Positions 17,703 to 28,073 of a stretch of 64,000 bases of DNA are shown here, in pieces (position 1 is the stretch's first letter; the number at the start of each line of letters is the position of its first letter). Under the pieces are notes generated by a model. It ran no database searches and was not told where the DNA came from. It was given only the letters and a program-made list of their open reading frames with translations. The DNA is from CADEEN01 sp963840805. GTDB lineage: Bacteria; Pseudomonadota; Gammaproteobacteria; Burkholderiales; Burkholderiaceae_C. Position numbers and translations under genes: made by a program. The DNA lies in NCBI GenBank assembly GCA_963840805.1, contig CAWJAJ010000011.1, positions 620,001-684,000 on the forward strand, given 5' to 3'.

Positions 17703-19507
17703 ATGGACACCCGCACCTCGCCGATTCCGCTGCGCCTCGCGCGTGTGCGTGACGCCCTTGCCGCGCAAGGCCTGGCTGCGCTGCTGGTGCCATCGAGCGA
17801 CCCGCACCTGTCGGAGTACTTGCCGGAACGCTGGCAGGGCCGCGTCTGGTTGTCCGGATTCACCGGCTCGATGGCCACGCTGGCCATCACTGCCGACCGC
17901 GCCGCGCTGTTTGCCGACAGCCGCTACTGGGTGCAGGCCGAGGCCGAATTGCGCGGCAGCGGCATCGACCTGGTCAAGATCCCGACCGGCGCCGCCACGC
18001 ACCACATCGACTGGCTGGCCCACAACGTCGCCCGGGGCGGCACGGTGGCTGTCGATGGTCAGGTGATCGGACTGGCCGCCGCGCAGGCGCTGAAGAGCGG
18101 GCTCGATAAGGCCGGCGTCGCGCTGCGCACCGACGTCGACCTGGTGGGCGACGTCTGGCCCGAGCGTCCGGCGCTGCCGCGCGCGGCCGTCTATGCCCAC
18201 CGAGCGCCGCAGGCGACCGTCGCGCGCACGGCCAAGCTGGCCGCGGTGCGCGAGGCGATGACCCGCCACGGTGCCACGCACCATTTCGTCTCGACGGTCG
18301 ACGACGTGGCCTGGATCACCAACCTGCGTGGCAGCGATGTCGATTACAACCCGGTGTTCCTGGCGCACCTGCTGATCGACGCCACGCGAGCAACGCTGTT
18401 CGTCGGCAACGGCAAGATCGATGACGCATTGGCGCGCGAGCTGGCGGCCGACGGCATCGCGCCTGGCCGACTACGACCAGGCGGCGGCGGCGCTCGCGCG
18501 CGCTGCCGGCCGGCAGCACGCTGCTGATCGACCCGCGCCGCATCACCTTGGCGTTTCGCGAGCGCGTGGCGGCCGGCGTGCCGGTGGTCGAAGCGATCAA
18601 CCCGAGCACGCTCGCGAAGAGCCGCAAGACCGCCGAGGAGGCGCAGTTCATCCGCGACGCGATGGCCGAAGACGGCGCGGCGATGTGCCATTTCTATGCC
18701 TGGTTCGAAGCCGCGCTGGCGCGCGGCGAACCCCTCACCGAGCTCACGATCGACGAGAAGCTCAGCGCCGAGCGCGCCCGGCGCAAGGATTTCGTCGGCC
18801 TGTCGTTTCCGGTCATTGCCGGCTTCAACGCCAACGGTGCGATGCCGCACTACCGCGCCACGCCGGCCTCGCACGCCGCGATCGAGGGCGACGGCCTGCT
18901 GCTGATCGACTCCGGCGGCCAGTATCTCGGCGGCACCACCGACATCACCCGCGTATGGCCGATCGGCACCGTGAGTGCAGCCATGAAGCGCGACTACACG
19001 TTGGTGCTGAAAGGCACCATCGCCCTGTCCCGCACGCGCTTCCCGCGCGGCACGCTGTCGCCCACGCTCGACGCCATCGCGCGCGCGCCGCTGTGGGCCG
19101 AGGGCATCGAGTTCGGCCACGGTACCGGCCATGGCGTCGGCTACTTCCTGGCCGTGCACGAGGGGCCGCAAAGCATCAGCAAGGCAATCCCCGAACCCGC
19201 GATGGCCATGGAGCCGGGCATGATCACGTCGATCGAACCCGGCCTTTACCGGCCGGGCCAGTGGGGCGTTCGCATCGAGAACCTGGTGATGAACGTGGCC
19301 GGGCCGTCCACCGAGTTCGGCGAATTCCTCGACTTCGAAACGCTGACGCTGTGCCCGATCGACACGCGCTGCATCGACGCCTCGCTGCTGCGCGCCGACG
19401 AGGTGGCCTGGCTCGATACCTACCACGCGACGGTGCGGGAACGCCTCGTGCCAAGAGTGCATGGCGAAGCGCTGGCCTGGCTGCTGGCGCGCACGCAGCC
19501 GCTATAG
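17703..19507 (+). pseudogene. Xaa-Pro aminopeptidase (aminopeptidase P), disrupted by two +1 frameshifts
   Basis: The M24 peptidase of about 600 residues is split over three frames. Frame one runs from ATG 17703 (creatinase-N domain, LVPSSDPHLSEYLPERW) to about 18462. A second frame carries LADYDQAAAALAR, and a third, from about 18503, carries LPAGSTLLIDPRRITL and the whole catalytic domain to 19507. Removing one base near 18460-18463 and one in the GCGCGCG run at 18496-18502 restores one uninterrupted protein. The metal-binding segments LLIDSGGQYLGGTTDITR, GHGTGHGVG and ITSIEPGLYRPG are intact. It would cleave N-terminal X-Pro bonds. With no other damage, sequence error is as likely as true decay. 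A TAGAAT at 17626-17631 is a possible -10. Confidence 0.85.
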
Positions 19508-19538
19508 CACCACCGCCGACCTTCGTCGTCGGCCGTCG

Positions 19539-20321
19539 CTACATCTGGCGAAACAGGTGCAGGTAGCTGCGGCTGACCGGTAGCACTTCGCTGCGACCGC
19601 TCAGGTGTACGTCGGCGGTTTCGTTGAGGCCGCGGGTGACCTGAGCGACACGGCCCAGGTTGACGATCACCGAACGGTGGACTTGCGCAAAGCGGTCGGG
19701 ATCCAGCTCGTCGGCGAGCTCGCGGATGGTCTTCCTGATCAGGGCCTCGCCGCCATCCCACACCACCATCGTGTATTTCTCGTCGGAGCGCAGGAACACG
19801 ACCTGCTCGACCGGTATCAACCGCAACGTGGTACCGACCGAAGCCTTGATCCATTGCAGCCAGCGCCGTGGCTGTCCACGGCCGCGCAGGTCGGCAGCCA
19901 GGCGCTCGAGCACCGCCTCGAGCGCGCCGTCGGTCGCCTCGGCCGTCGCCGCGTGCGGTCGCAGCCGCTCCTTCAGGCGCTGCACCGTGTCGGCCAGGCG
20001 GGCTTCGTCGAACGGCTTGACCAGGTAGTCGATCGCGCCCTGCTCGAACGCCTGCAACGCGTACTGCTCGTAGGCGGTAACGAAGACGATCTGCGTGCGC
20101 CGCGCCATGCTGCGCGCCGCGTCGATGCCCGACAGCCCCGGCATGTGCACGTCGAGAAACACCACTTGCGGCGCGTGGTCCTCGAACAGCTCCACCGCCT
20201 CGCGGCCGTTGCGTGCCTGGCCAACGATCACCAGCTCCGGCCACAGCCGCGACAGGTGTGTGGCCAGGCGCTCGCGCAGCAGCGGCTCGTCGTCGGCAAT
20301 CAAGGCGGTCGGTGCGCTCAT
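19539..20321 (-). CDS. LytTR-type response regulator (AlgR/LytR family)
   Basis: The 260-residue protein has a receiver domain at residues 1-120 with the acidic pair in LIADDEP, the phospho-acceptor Asp in VVFLDVHMPG near residue 58, and the Lys in YLVKPFDEA. A LytTR DNA-binding domain follows at about residues 155-260, with IPVEQVVFLRSDEKYTMV and FAQVHRSVIVNL. It is expected to bind direct-repeat promoters when phosphorylated. Its start lies 7 bases after the stop of the upstream sensor kinase, so the two form a two-component pair. It converges with pepP, 31 bases away. Targets cannot be read from the sequence. Confidence 0.92.
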   Translation of the reverse strand: MSAPTALIADDEPLLRERLATHLSRLWPELVIVGQARNGREAVELFEDHAPQVVFLDVHMPGLSGIDAARSMARRTQIVFVTAYEQYALQAFEQGAIDYLVKPFDEARLADTVQRLKERLRPHAATAEATDGALEAVLERLAADLRGRGQPRRWLQWIKASVGTTLRLIPVEQVVFLRSDEKYTMVVWDGGEALIRKTIRELADELDPDRFAQVHRSVIVNLGRVAQVTRGLNETADVHLSGRSEVLPVSRSYLHLFRQM

Positions 20322-20328
20322 CGTTGCG

Positions 20329-21417
20329 TCACGCCGGGTCGCCTGGCAGGGTAATTTCGGCGCACACGCCATGCGGCGACAACGCGTGCAGGCCGAGCGT
20401 TGCATCCGCGCCGTAAGTCGCGGCGAGACGCTCGCGCAGGTTGGCCAGCCCCGTGCCTGGTGCCTGCGATTCATCGATGCCGCAGCCGCTGTCGGCGACC
20501 CACAGCCTGACCGCACCGGTGGCGACATCGCGCCGCGCACCGACGGCGATACGGCCGCCGCTCTCGCTCGGATCGATACCGTGGCGAACGGCGTTCTCGA
20601 CCAAGGTCAGCAAGGTCATCGGTGGCAGCCGCAGCCGGTGCAGCCTCGGATCGACGTCGATCGCGAACGCCAGGCGATCGGGCATGCGCATCTGCATCAG
20701 TTCGAGGTAAGAGCGCACCAGGGCCTCCTCCTGGCCCAGCGTCGGCGCCCCCCCATTCAATTGCGGCATCGCACAACGCAGGTACGCGATCAAGCTGCCG
20801 AGCACCGGCGCGGCGCGCGGCGATCCACTCTCGACCAGCGCCTGCACGTTGGCCAGCGTGTTGAACAGGAAGTGCGGTTCGATCTGCGACTGCAGCACCG
20901 CCAGCTTTGCGTCGGCCGCCTGCCGCTGCAGCGTTTCGCGTTCAAGGGCAAATTGCAGCGCTTGCGCATTGGCCTGGGCATCGCGCTCGCGGTACAGCGC
21001 GCCGAGCGCCAGCACCAGGCCCGAACCCAGTGCCGAGCCGCCGATCAGCACCAGGCCGGTAACGCGGGCCTCGTTGCCGAACAGTGCCCACCAGTCGCCA
21101 CCGGTGGACAACAGGTAAACCGCCAACGTGGCGACGGGCGCCGTCAGCCCCACGGCCAGCAGTTGCACCACCCAGCGCGGCAACAGCGCCTGGCGCCACA
21201 GCCCGGCCGCGGTGAAGGCCAGCAACAGCACGATGGCGATGAACAGCGTGCGCCCGAAGAGGATCGGCCAGGGCGGCATGAAGATCGGCGCGATGGCCAA
21301 TGTGACCAACGCCGCCAACGCAATGGCCCAGGCCACGCGACGTCCGGACAGCGCGGCGAAGAAGCCGGGCCAGAAAGCGGGGTGCCCGATCTGGGCAGGG
21401 TGCGGGTCAGCCGTCAT
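20329..21417 (-). CDS. LytS/YehU-type sensor histidine kinase
   Basis: The 362-residue protein has four or so hydrophobic helices in residues 25-150, then a coiled linker and the His-kinase core with LQSQIEPHFLFNTLANVQALV (phospho-His in PHFLFN), typical of the LytS subfamily. The ATPase region has TLVENAVRHGIDP (N-box) and DSGCGIDESQAPGTGLANLRERL. ATG 21417 is chosen because the membrane domain begins soon after; a longer frame to 21510 is unlikely. It probably phosphorylates the LytTR regulator encoded 7 bases downstream. Membrane-only sensing is suggested because no periplasmic domain is present. Confidence 0.9.
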   Translation of the reverse strand: MTADPHPAQIGHPAFWPGFFAALSGRRVAWAIALAALVTLAIAPIFMPPWPILFGRTLFIAIVLLLAFTAAGLWRQALLPRWVVQLLAVGLTAPVATLAVYLLSTGGDWWALFGNEARVTGLVLIGGSALGSGLVLALGALYRERDAQANAQALQFALERETLQRQAADAKLAVLQSQIEPHFLFNTLANVQALVESGSPRAAPVLGSLIAYLRCAMPQLNGGAPTLGQEEALVRSYLELMQMRMPDRLAFAIDVDPRLHRLRLPPMTLLTLVENAVRHGIDPSESGGRIAVGARRDVATGAVRLWVADSGCGIDESQAPGTGLANLRERLAATYGADATLGLHALSPHGVCAEITLPGDPA

Positions 21418-21541
21418 GGCGCCGCACGATAGCGCCGTCGACCACCGCGTGGTGCGCGAGAGCCCGCCCGGCACGACGAAGCACGGTTTGGCGGGGCCGG
21501 ACGGCGGCACTGCCCCAGCGCCGCGCGCCTGGGCCGGTGAC

Positions 21542-24424
21542 TCAGACGCCTGCGCGCTGCAATCTGGCGGCCAGCGACTGGGACAGCGTCTCGGCGTTGT
21601 CGGTCAGGTGCGCGCGCGCCTCCGCGCTCAATCCGGTGCGGCGCGATGCGCCCTGGATGCGCGCAAGCAATTCCCGCGCCTGTTCACGCAACAGGCTCTT
21701 GGCATCGGCCCGAACGCTGCCGCTGGGCCGCAGCAGCATCGCCGCCAGGCGATTCGCATGCTCGCGCTGCAACTCACGGCGGGGCGCCGGAATGTCCCCG
21801 GCAGAACCGAGTTCGCTCCAGACCTCCCGCGTCAGTCGCGTGTACAACTCCGACAGGCGGAAGCTGTCGCCCGGCTTCCCACCGGCGCCGCGTTCGACCT
21901 TGCCTTCGCTGTCGAGCAGCCGACTGGCGACGCCTTCGCTCATCAGTTGCCCGAGCAGCGAACGCTGCATGTCGAGCACGGTGCCGATGATCGAGTAGTC
22001 GGTGGCCACCGGACCGTCACCACCGAACAAGGCCTCGCCGCGCTCGTTGAAGTCGGGCGCGAGCTTGCGCTGCAGCGCCGGTGAGAGGCGGAAGCTGTCG
22101 GCGCCGAGCACACCGCGCGCCAGTGCATCGAGCGCGTCCCGTTGTACGGCCCCGGCCACCGGCATGAGCGGGTCGCGGCCGCTGCCCGGATGGTCACGCA
22201 GCGTTCGCACGCCACCGATCTGGCGCGCCAGGATCCCGGCCGCGCGCGCGGCATCACGCACCGCGTAACTCACCGAGCGCCGCAGCACCGAGTAGTCGGC
22301 CTCTGGCTTGAGCACACGCGCCTCCTGTCGCGCGATCACATCGCGCGCGATGTCGATGCGCTTCTTGGCAAAGGCGACGACGTCCTCACCGAGGTCGAAG
22401 TGCAGCGATTCGGGATCGATGCCGAGGAAGTTGTCTTCGTCGGTGCCGTAGGCCAGCTGCGGCTCGGCGCTGCGCGCGGCAATGCGCTGCAACTCGGCCG
22501 GCTCGTCGGCCGCGGCAAGCGGCTTGTAGCCGTATTCGATGGCCCAGTAGTCGTAGGGGCCGAGCGCGGTCTGGAACGGTGCGCCGCCGGTCTCGCCAGG
22601 CCGTGGCAGGTTGATCGGGGCGTACTCCATCACCGAACCTGCGAGGCCGTTCCTGGCCGTGAAGTCGCGGTCGGAGAGCTGCCGGTCGGTGTAGACGCGC
22701 GACGAACGGAAATTGTGGCGCAGGCCCAGCGTGTGGCCGACCTCATGCATGGTCAAGTCGGTCAGGTAGTCGAGCACGAACTGCTGCGCCTCGGGGCTCG
22801 CCGGATCGATCTCGCCGCGCGCATCGAGCACGTCGAGCGCATACGTCAACTGCTCGGCCGCGAAGTCGGCGTACTGGCAGACGTCGCCGACGTGACGTGC
22901 GCGGGTCGACTCGCCCAGGCGCTGCTCGCTGGCCGAACCGCCCTGAGGGTCGGCATCGGGCGACTGCATCAAGGCCGGCCAGTCGGCGGCCGCGCGGCCG
23001 CTGAGGATCTGCGCCCGCAGCGCACGCAAGGCGCGCGACGACAGGCTCTCGACGGCGATGTCGGCATCGAGGATTTCGCCGCTGCGCGGGTCGATCTGGC
23101 TCGGGCCGATCGCGCCGAAGTTCGGCCGCGCGTTCGTCATCCAGCGGATCGACGCGGTGCCGACATCGAGCGTGTCGAAATCGGCGTCGTCGGGTTGCAC
23201 CTTGACGGCGAGCGCGTCCTTGAAGCCGATCTTCTCGAAGGCCTTGTTCCATTCGAGCACCCCGCGGCTGATCGCGTCGCGGTACTTCAGCGGCACGGTC
23301 TTGTCGAGCCAGAACGTGATGGGCTTGACCGGCTCCGACATGGCGGCCGCCGGATCCTTCTTCTCCAGCCGCCAGCGATTGACGAAGCGCTGGCGCGGCG
23401 ACCGGGCCAGGTCGTCGCTGAAGTCATCGACCGTCGTCGTGAAGTAGCCGATGCGCGCATCGGCCGGGCGCGGCGCCATCGGCTGCTCGGGCAGTTTGCT
23501 GATCGCGTAGTACAGGCCGAGCACGATGCTGCGCGGATCCGGCACCGTACGGGGCACGGTCGGTACCGGCGCCCCTGGCGGCGTCCCTGGCTGTGGTACC
23601 GCGATGTTGGCGGTGTAGAAGTGTGCGTTGACGTTGAGCACCAGGTGGTCGGCCGCCGCGCGCACCGTCGTGAAATAGGTATTGCGGCTGTCCAGCGCAT
23701 AGCCCTGGCGGTAGGCGCGCTGCAATGCCGTACCCAGCCCGAGCATGTCGTTGAGGAACAGCGGCCCGGCATCGACCAGCACCGTCTTGCGTTCGGGATG
23801 GGGCTGGCTCGCGACGGTCGTGCTGGCGAGCAGGCTCGGCGCAAAACCAGCGGCCACGGCACGCGCTTCGGGCGCTTTCGGATCGCGGGCGATGAAGTCG
23901 CTGTTCACGGCGATCAACTGGATCAGGTTGTGCACACGCCGGAATTCGACGATGCGCTCGTCGACTCGGCTGCCGGGCACGGAAATCGATCCACCGAAGA
24001 GGCCGGCCTCGCCGATGCCGCGCGCCAATTTGGGCGACAGGAAGAACGGCTTGTTGAAATCCTCCGGCTTGAGTTCGAGCCAGACCTTTTCGTCCTTCTG
24101 CCAGAAGGCGATCAGGCCTTCGGACTGCTTGGCGTCCTTGATCACGGTGGCAAACGCCGGCGGCTGGCCGGCGGGTGGCACGGCCGCCGGTGACGGCCCG
24201 GAGGCCGCCGCTGCGGGCGCGCTGGCACCGCGCGCAGCGGGGGGTGCCGCGGGCGCGGCCGCCGCCGATGTGCCCGGTGGCGCGCTCGGTGCTGCGGCAG
24301 GCGCGGCGACTTTTGCCGTCGTCGTGGGCGCGGCTGCCACCGTGGCGCACCCCGCAAGTACCAGCGACAAGAGTGCCAGGCCGGAGCTCGACCAAATCGG
24401 GCGGCGGGAATCGTGACGGTGCAT
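21542..24424 (-). CDS. Zinc-dependent metalloprotease lipoprotein (DUF5117/DUF4953-type)
   Basis: From ATG 24424, preceded by AGGA, the 960-residue protein starts with a lipoprotein signal ending LSLVLAGC. An Ala/Pro-rich linker of about 80 residues follows, then a large catalytic region. The extended zinc site HEVGHTLGLRHNF, near residue 560, fits HExxHxxGxxH of metzincins, with a downstream Met-containing SVMEYAPINL as a candidate Met-turn. I place it with the DUF5117/DUF4953 zinc-protease group. It should sit in the outer membrane or periplasmic face and degrade protein, but substrates are unknown. Alternative ATGs at 24445 and 24487 are in frame but lack ribosome sites. Confidence 0.85.
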   Translation of the reverse strand: MHRHDSRRPIWSSSGLALLSLVLAGCATVAAAPTTTAKVAAPAAAPSAPPGTSAAAAPAAPPAARGASAPAAAASGPSPAAVPPAGQPPAFATVIKDAKQSEGLIAFWQKDEKVWLELKPEDFNKPFFLSPKLARGIGEAGLFGGSISVPGSRVDERIVEFRRVHNLIQLIAVNSDFIARDPKAPEARAVAAGFAPSLLASTTVASQPHPERKTVLVDAGPLFLNDMLGLGTALQRAYRQGYALDSRNTYFTTVRAAADHLVLNVNAHFYTANIAVPQPGTPPGAPVPTVPRTVPDPRSIVLGLYYAISKLPEQPMAPRPADARIGYFTTTVDDFSDDLARSPRQRFVNRWRLEKKDPAAAMSEPVKPITFWLDKTVPLKYRDAISRGVLEWNKAFEKIGFKDALAVKVQPDDADFDTLDVGTASIRWMTNARPNFGAIGPSQIDPRSGEILDADIAVESLSSRALRALRAQILSGRAAADWPALMQSPDADPQGGSASEQRLGESTRARHVGDVCQYADFAAEQLTYALDVLDARGEIDPASPEAQQFVLDYLTDLTMHEVGHTLGLRHNFRSSRVYTDRQLSDRDFTARNGLAGSVMEYAPINLPRPGETGGAPFQTALGPYDYWAIEYGYKPLAAADEPAELQRIAARSAEPQLAYGTDEDNFLGIDPESLHFDLGEDVVAFAKKRIDIARDVIARQEARVLKPEADYSVLRRSVSYAVRDAARAAGILARQIGGVRTLRDHPGSGRDPLMPVAGAVQRDALDALARGVLGADSFRLSPALQRKLAPDFNERGEALFGGDGPVATDYSIIGTVLDMQRSLLGQLMSEGVASRLLDSEGKVERGAGGKPGDSFRLSELYTRLTREVWSELGSAGDIPAPRRELQREHANRLAAMLLRPSGSVRADAKSLLREQARELLARIQGASRRTGLSAEARAHLTDNAETLSQSLAARLQRAGV

Positions 24425-24466
24425 GGTGTCCTGCAAGGTGTCCATCGAACGGCGTTGATTATTGAA

Positions 24467-24511
24467 GCGGGCATGCCCGCCCGCCATGGGGATCCGCCCA
24501 AAGGCGGGCGG
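24467..24511. repeat. Pair of inverted repeats downstream of the Rieske-like gene
   Basis: Between the Rieske-like gene and the metalloprotease (24425-24598) lie a perfect 14-base palindrome GCGGGCATGCCCGC at 24467-24480 and a second stem CCGCCC/GGGCGG at 24494-24511. On the minus strand these could act as weak terminators for the Rieske-like gene. No small ORF with a ribosome site is apparent here. Confidence 0.35.
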
Positions 24512-24598
24512 TTTGAGCCGGCGTTGGGCCTATGGTTCCGGCACTTCGTCGCTGCGTCGTGCCGCTAGGAGATCTGCCATCCGTAGTGTGAACAGGCC

Positions 24599-25336
24599 CT
24601 AGGCGCGGCAAGTCTGCCACTGGCGGCTGTAGTCCGTTGCCGGCTGCACGACGGCAGTGCCGCCGACCGGCGCGCGCGCCTTGGCGCCCAACTCGGTTTC
24701 GAGTTTGAAGCCGTACTTCTCGAAGAATGCCGGGAACATCTCGCCACCGAGGATGCCCGTCGCATACAACCGATCGCTCTTGGCCTCCCACTCCAGCAGC
24801 ACGGCCGCCAACGGCTGCGGGGCGGGGCCGGCGAGGACGCGAGCGCCCTGCGCCGGGTCGTAGCGCGAGTTGTCGCCGCAACAGTGAATCACGCGCGGCG
24901 GCTCGCCGTCGACACCTTTGCGCACGCCGATGAAGCTGATCTGCGGTGTCGGGTACATCAGCTTGTGCGCGCAGATGGCCGAGAACGCGACGATGGCACG
25001 CCTGGGGCCCACGCCGGCCGGTGCGCTGTAGGCTTGCCGCGCCTCGGTCTGCTGGTCCGAGGCGCCGACAGCGCGATCGAGTTGAAGCAGAAAGACGGGC
25101 GAGGCGACGAAGGGGTAGTTGAACAGCTGTGGCTCGCCAGTGACCAGGCTGCTCGCGTGGAACGGGTCTCCGAGCTTGTCGACCAGCAGCGTGCGCGTGT
25201 AGCGCCGCGCTTCGATCCCCTGTGCCGCCAGCACCGGCAGCCCCGCCGCGGCTGCCAGCGCGCCGGCCACGCAGGTGGCTTCGCGCATCAGCTCGCGGCG
25301 CGTGGCGTCGATTTCGATGGCGGTTTGGCGACGCAT
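24599..25336 (-). CDS. Tat-exported Rieske-like [2Fe-2S] protein with altered ligand motif
   Basis: The 245-residue product has a twin-arginine-like signal (TRRELMR followed by a hydrophobic stretch to VLAAQ). A Rieske-type domain follows: the first ligand pair is CAH at about residue 121, and the second motif is IHCCGDNSRYDPAQGARVLAGPAPQPL at about 150-175. A canonical site needs C-x2-H; here the spacing gives C153-G-D-N156, so Asn stands where His is expected. The flanking YDP...G...GPAPQPL is typical of Rieske folds. It may bind an unusual or no cluster. It follows ettA by 28 bases. No cytochrome or oxidase partner is adjacent. Confidence 0.75.
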   Translation of the reverse strand: MRRQTAIEIDATRRELMREATCVAGALAAAAGLPVLAAQGIEARRYTRTLLVDKLGDPFHASSLVTGEPQLFNYPFVASPVFLLQLDRAVGASDQQTEARQAYSAPAGVGPRRAIVAFSAICAHKLMYPTPQISFIGVRKGVDGEPPRVIHCCGDNSRYDPAQGARVLAGPAPQPLAAVLLEWEAKSDRLYATGILGGEMFPAFFEKYGFKLETELGAKARAPVGGTAVVQPATDYSRQWQTCRA

Positions 25337-25364
25337 GGACGGACTTCGGCGCGAGTGCCAGGCG

Positions 25365-27012
<1,648 letters not shown>

Positions 27013-27029
<17 letters not shown>

Positions 27030-27110
27030 GTTTACATGCGAATGAGTGAGCGAAGCGAGCGAGTAGCGCCGAAGGCGCCAATGCGTTTCGCCAAAACGTA
27101 CTGGGCCATG
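27013..27110. repeat. 18-bp imperfect direct repeat flanking the ettA start
   Basis: AAAACGTATTGAGCCATG at 27013-27030 and AAAACGTACTGGGCCATG at 27093-27110 match at 16 of 18 positions. The first contains the ettA start codon, the second the start of the short upstream ORF. The 62 bases between them are palindrome-rich. This looks like a duplication that moved or copied the translation start. Confidence 0.7.
27032..27109 (-). CDS. Possible 25-codon upstream ORF / leader peptide of ettA
   Basis: Reading toward ettA, an ATG at 27109 opens a 25-codon frame beginning MAQYVLAKRIGAF and ending RSLIRM with a TAA two bases before the ettA ATG. Its first five codons repeat the start of EttA. Inside it are GC hairpins (GCGCC-GAA-GGCGC). 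It has no strong ribosome site, so translation is unproven. It could be a regulatory leader, or only the scar of a small insertion or duplication. Confidence 0.35.
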   Translation of the reverse strand: MAQYVLAKRIGAFGATRSLRSLIRM

Positions 27111-27216
27111 GGCTTTCTTGCGCGAAAAACGAGAACGCGGGCCTCTCGCCCGCAACAGCCGCTATTGTCACCGCTTCCACCCGCACCTGCAGGCATGGGC
27201 GGTTGCGCCCACAATC

Positions 27217-27503
27217 GTGGCCACGCCGCGCCCGCTCTGGCTGTTTTCCCTCGTCAACTTGGTCGTCGGCACCGGGGCCTTCGTCATCGGAGGCATCCTG
27301 CGCCACTGGCACATGACCTCGGCATCGGCGTGCCGGTGGCCGGCCAGGCGATGACTGCCTATGCGCTCTCGACGGCGCTGCCGGCGCCGATGGTGCTGCT
27401 GGCCTGGGCCGGCGTGCCGTTCGTCGCAGCGGGCCTTGCATTGCTGGGGTTCGGCCACACTTCACGGCCATCGGCAACCGCCACCCAGGAGCGCGCAGCA
27501 TGA
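27217..27503 (+). pseudogene. Remnant of an MFS transporter (first and last segments only)
   Basis: From GTG 27217 one frame reads LWLFSLVNLVVGTGAFVIGGIL, a typical MFS helix 1. After a frame change near 27318-27322, a second frame continues DLGIGVPVAGQAMTAYALSTA, the normal continuation into helix 2. It then passes straight to MVLLAWAGVPFVAAGLALLGF, which looks like the last MFS helix, and stops at 27503. A working MFS protein has about 390 residues; here only about 95 codons remain, so some 300 central codons seem to be missing as well as one frame error. Its last codon overlaps the next gene as ATGA. Confidence 0.65.
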
Positions 27504-27910
27504 ACAACCCGGTGATGACCGTCGAAGCCACGCCGTCGCTGGTGCGCATCACGCACATCGTCTATGCATTGCATGCCGTCGGCCTGGCGCTCGGCGCGTT
27601 CGGCGCGGCCAGCGTGGTCGGCTCGTTCCTGTTCGGCTGGCCGTCGATCATCGCGGTGATCGTCAACTACATCTACCGCGGCGATGCGCGCGGCAGCTGG
27701 CTCGAATCGCACTTCGCCTGGCAGATTCGCACCTTCTGGTACGCGCTGGCTTGGGCGGCACTGGTGGCGATCGTGTCGATCCCGCTGACACTGGTGATCG
27801 TCGGTTTCGGCACCTGGGTGGTCGGCATCTTCCTGCTCGGCGTGTGGGCCATCTACCGCATCGCGCGCGGCTGGCTGCGACTGAATGCACACCAGCCGAT
27901 GCCCGCGTAG
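27500..27910 (+). CDS. DUF4870-like small membrane protein
   Basis: The 136-residue protein has three or four hydrophobic helices. The first follows ITHIVYALHAVGLALG, the middle ones are split by NYIYRGDARGSWLESHFAWQIRTFW, and the last, FGTWVVGIFLLGVWAIYRIARGW, ends in a basic tail. The motif order (H-x-x-Y-A-L-H and ESHFAWQIRTFW) matches DUF4870-type inner-membrane proteins of unknown function. Its ATG overlaps the stop of the MFS remnant, suggesting the two were once co-translated. rhlE lies 163 bases downstream on the same strand, with its own probable promoter. Confidence 0.75.
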   Translation: MNNPVMTVEATPSLVRITHIVYALHAVGLALGAFGAASVVGSFLFGWPSIIAVIVNYIYRGDARGSWLESHFAWQIRTFWYALAWAALVAIVSIPLTLVIVGFGTWVVGIFLLGVWAIYRIARGWLRLNAHQPMPA

Positions 27911-27922
27911 CCACGCAGCCGG

Positions 27923-28073
27923 TACAATGCAGGCTGTGCCGCGGCTTCCAGTCATCGCGGCGCGGTCGATTCCGACGCCTTAAATCTCTCGCGCCTGGCG
28001 ACTGGTGCACCCGCAACGGGTGACCGCAGGCAGCGAACCACGGCCCCGCACCACAAACACGGGGCCTCAAAAA
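27923..28073 (+). promoter_or_regulatory. rhlE promoter and structured 5' leader
   Basis: A TACAAT at 27923-27928 is a candidate -10, implying a leader of roughly 138 nt before the rhlE ATG at 28074. The leader holds two perfect stems: CACCCG-CAA-CGGGTG at 28008-28022 and GGCCCCG/CGGGGCC at 28042-28066 with an 11-nt loop. The second ends 7 bases before the ATG. There is no Shine-Dalgarno sequence, only TCAAAAA. Long folded leaders are known for cold-shock RNA helicase genes, so post-transcriptional control is plausible. Confidence 0.45.

Noticed and set aside
18548..19507. A separate 319-residue peptidase gene starting at TTG 18548
   Set aside because: The reading continues upstream of the TTG into sequence expected of the same enzyme, so a frameshifted single gene is simpler.
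22142..24193. 683-codon plus-strand frame opposite the metalloprotease
   Set aside because: Antisense to a gene with signal peptide and zinc site; no independent support.
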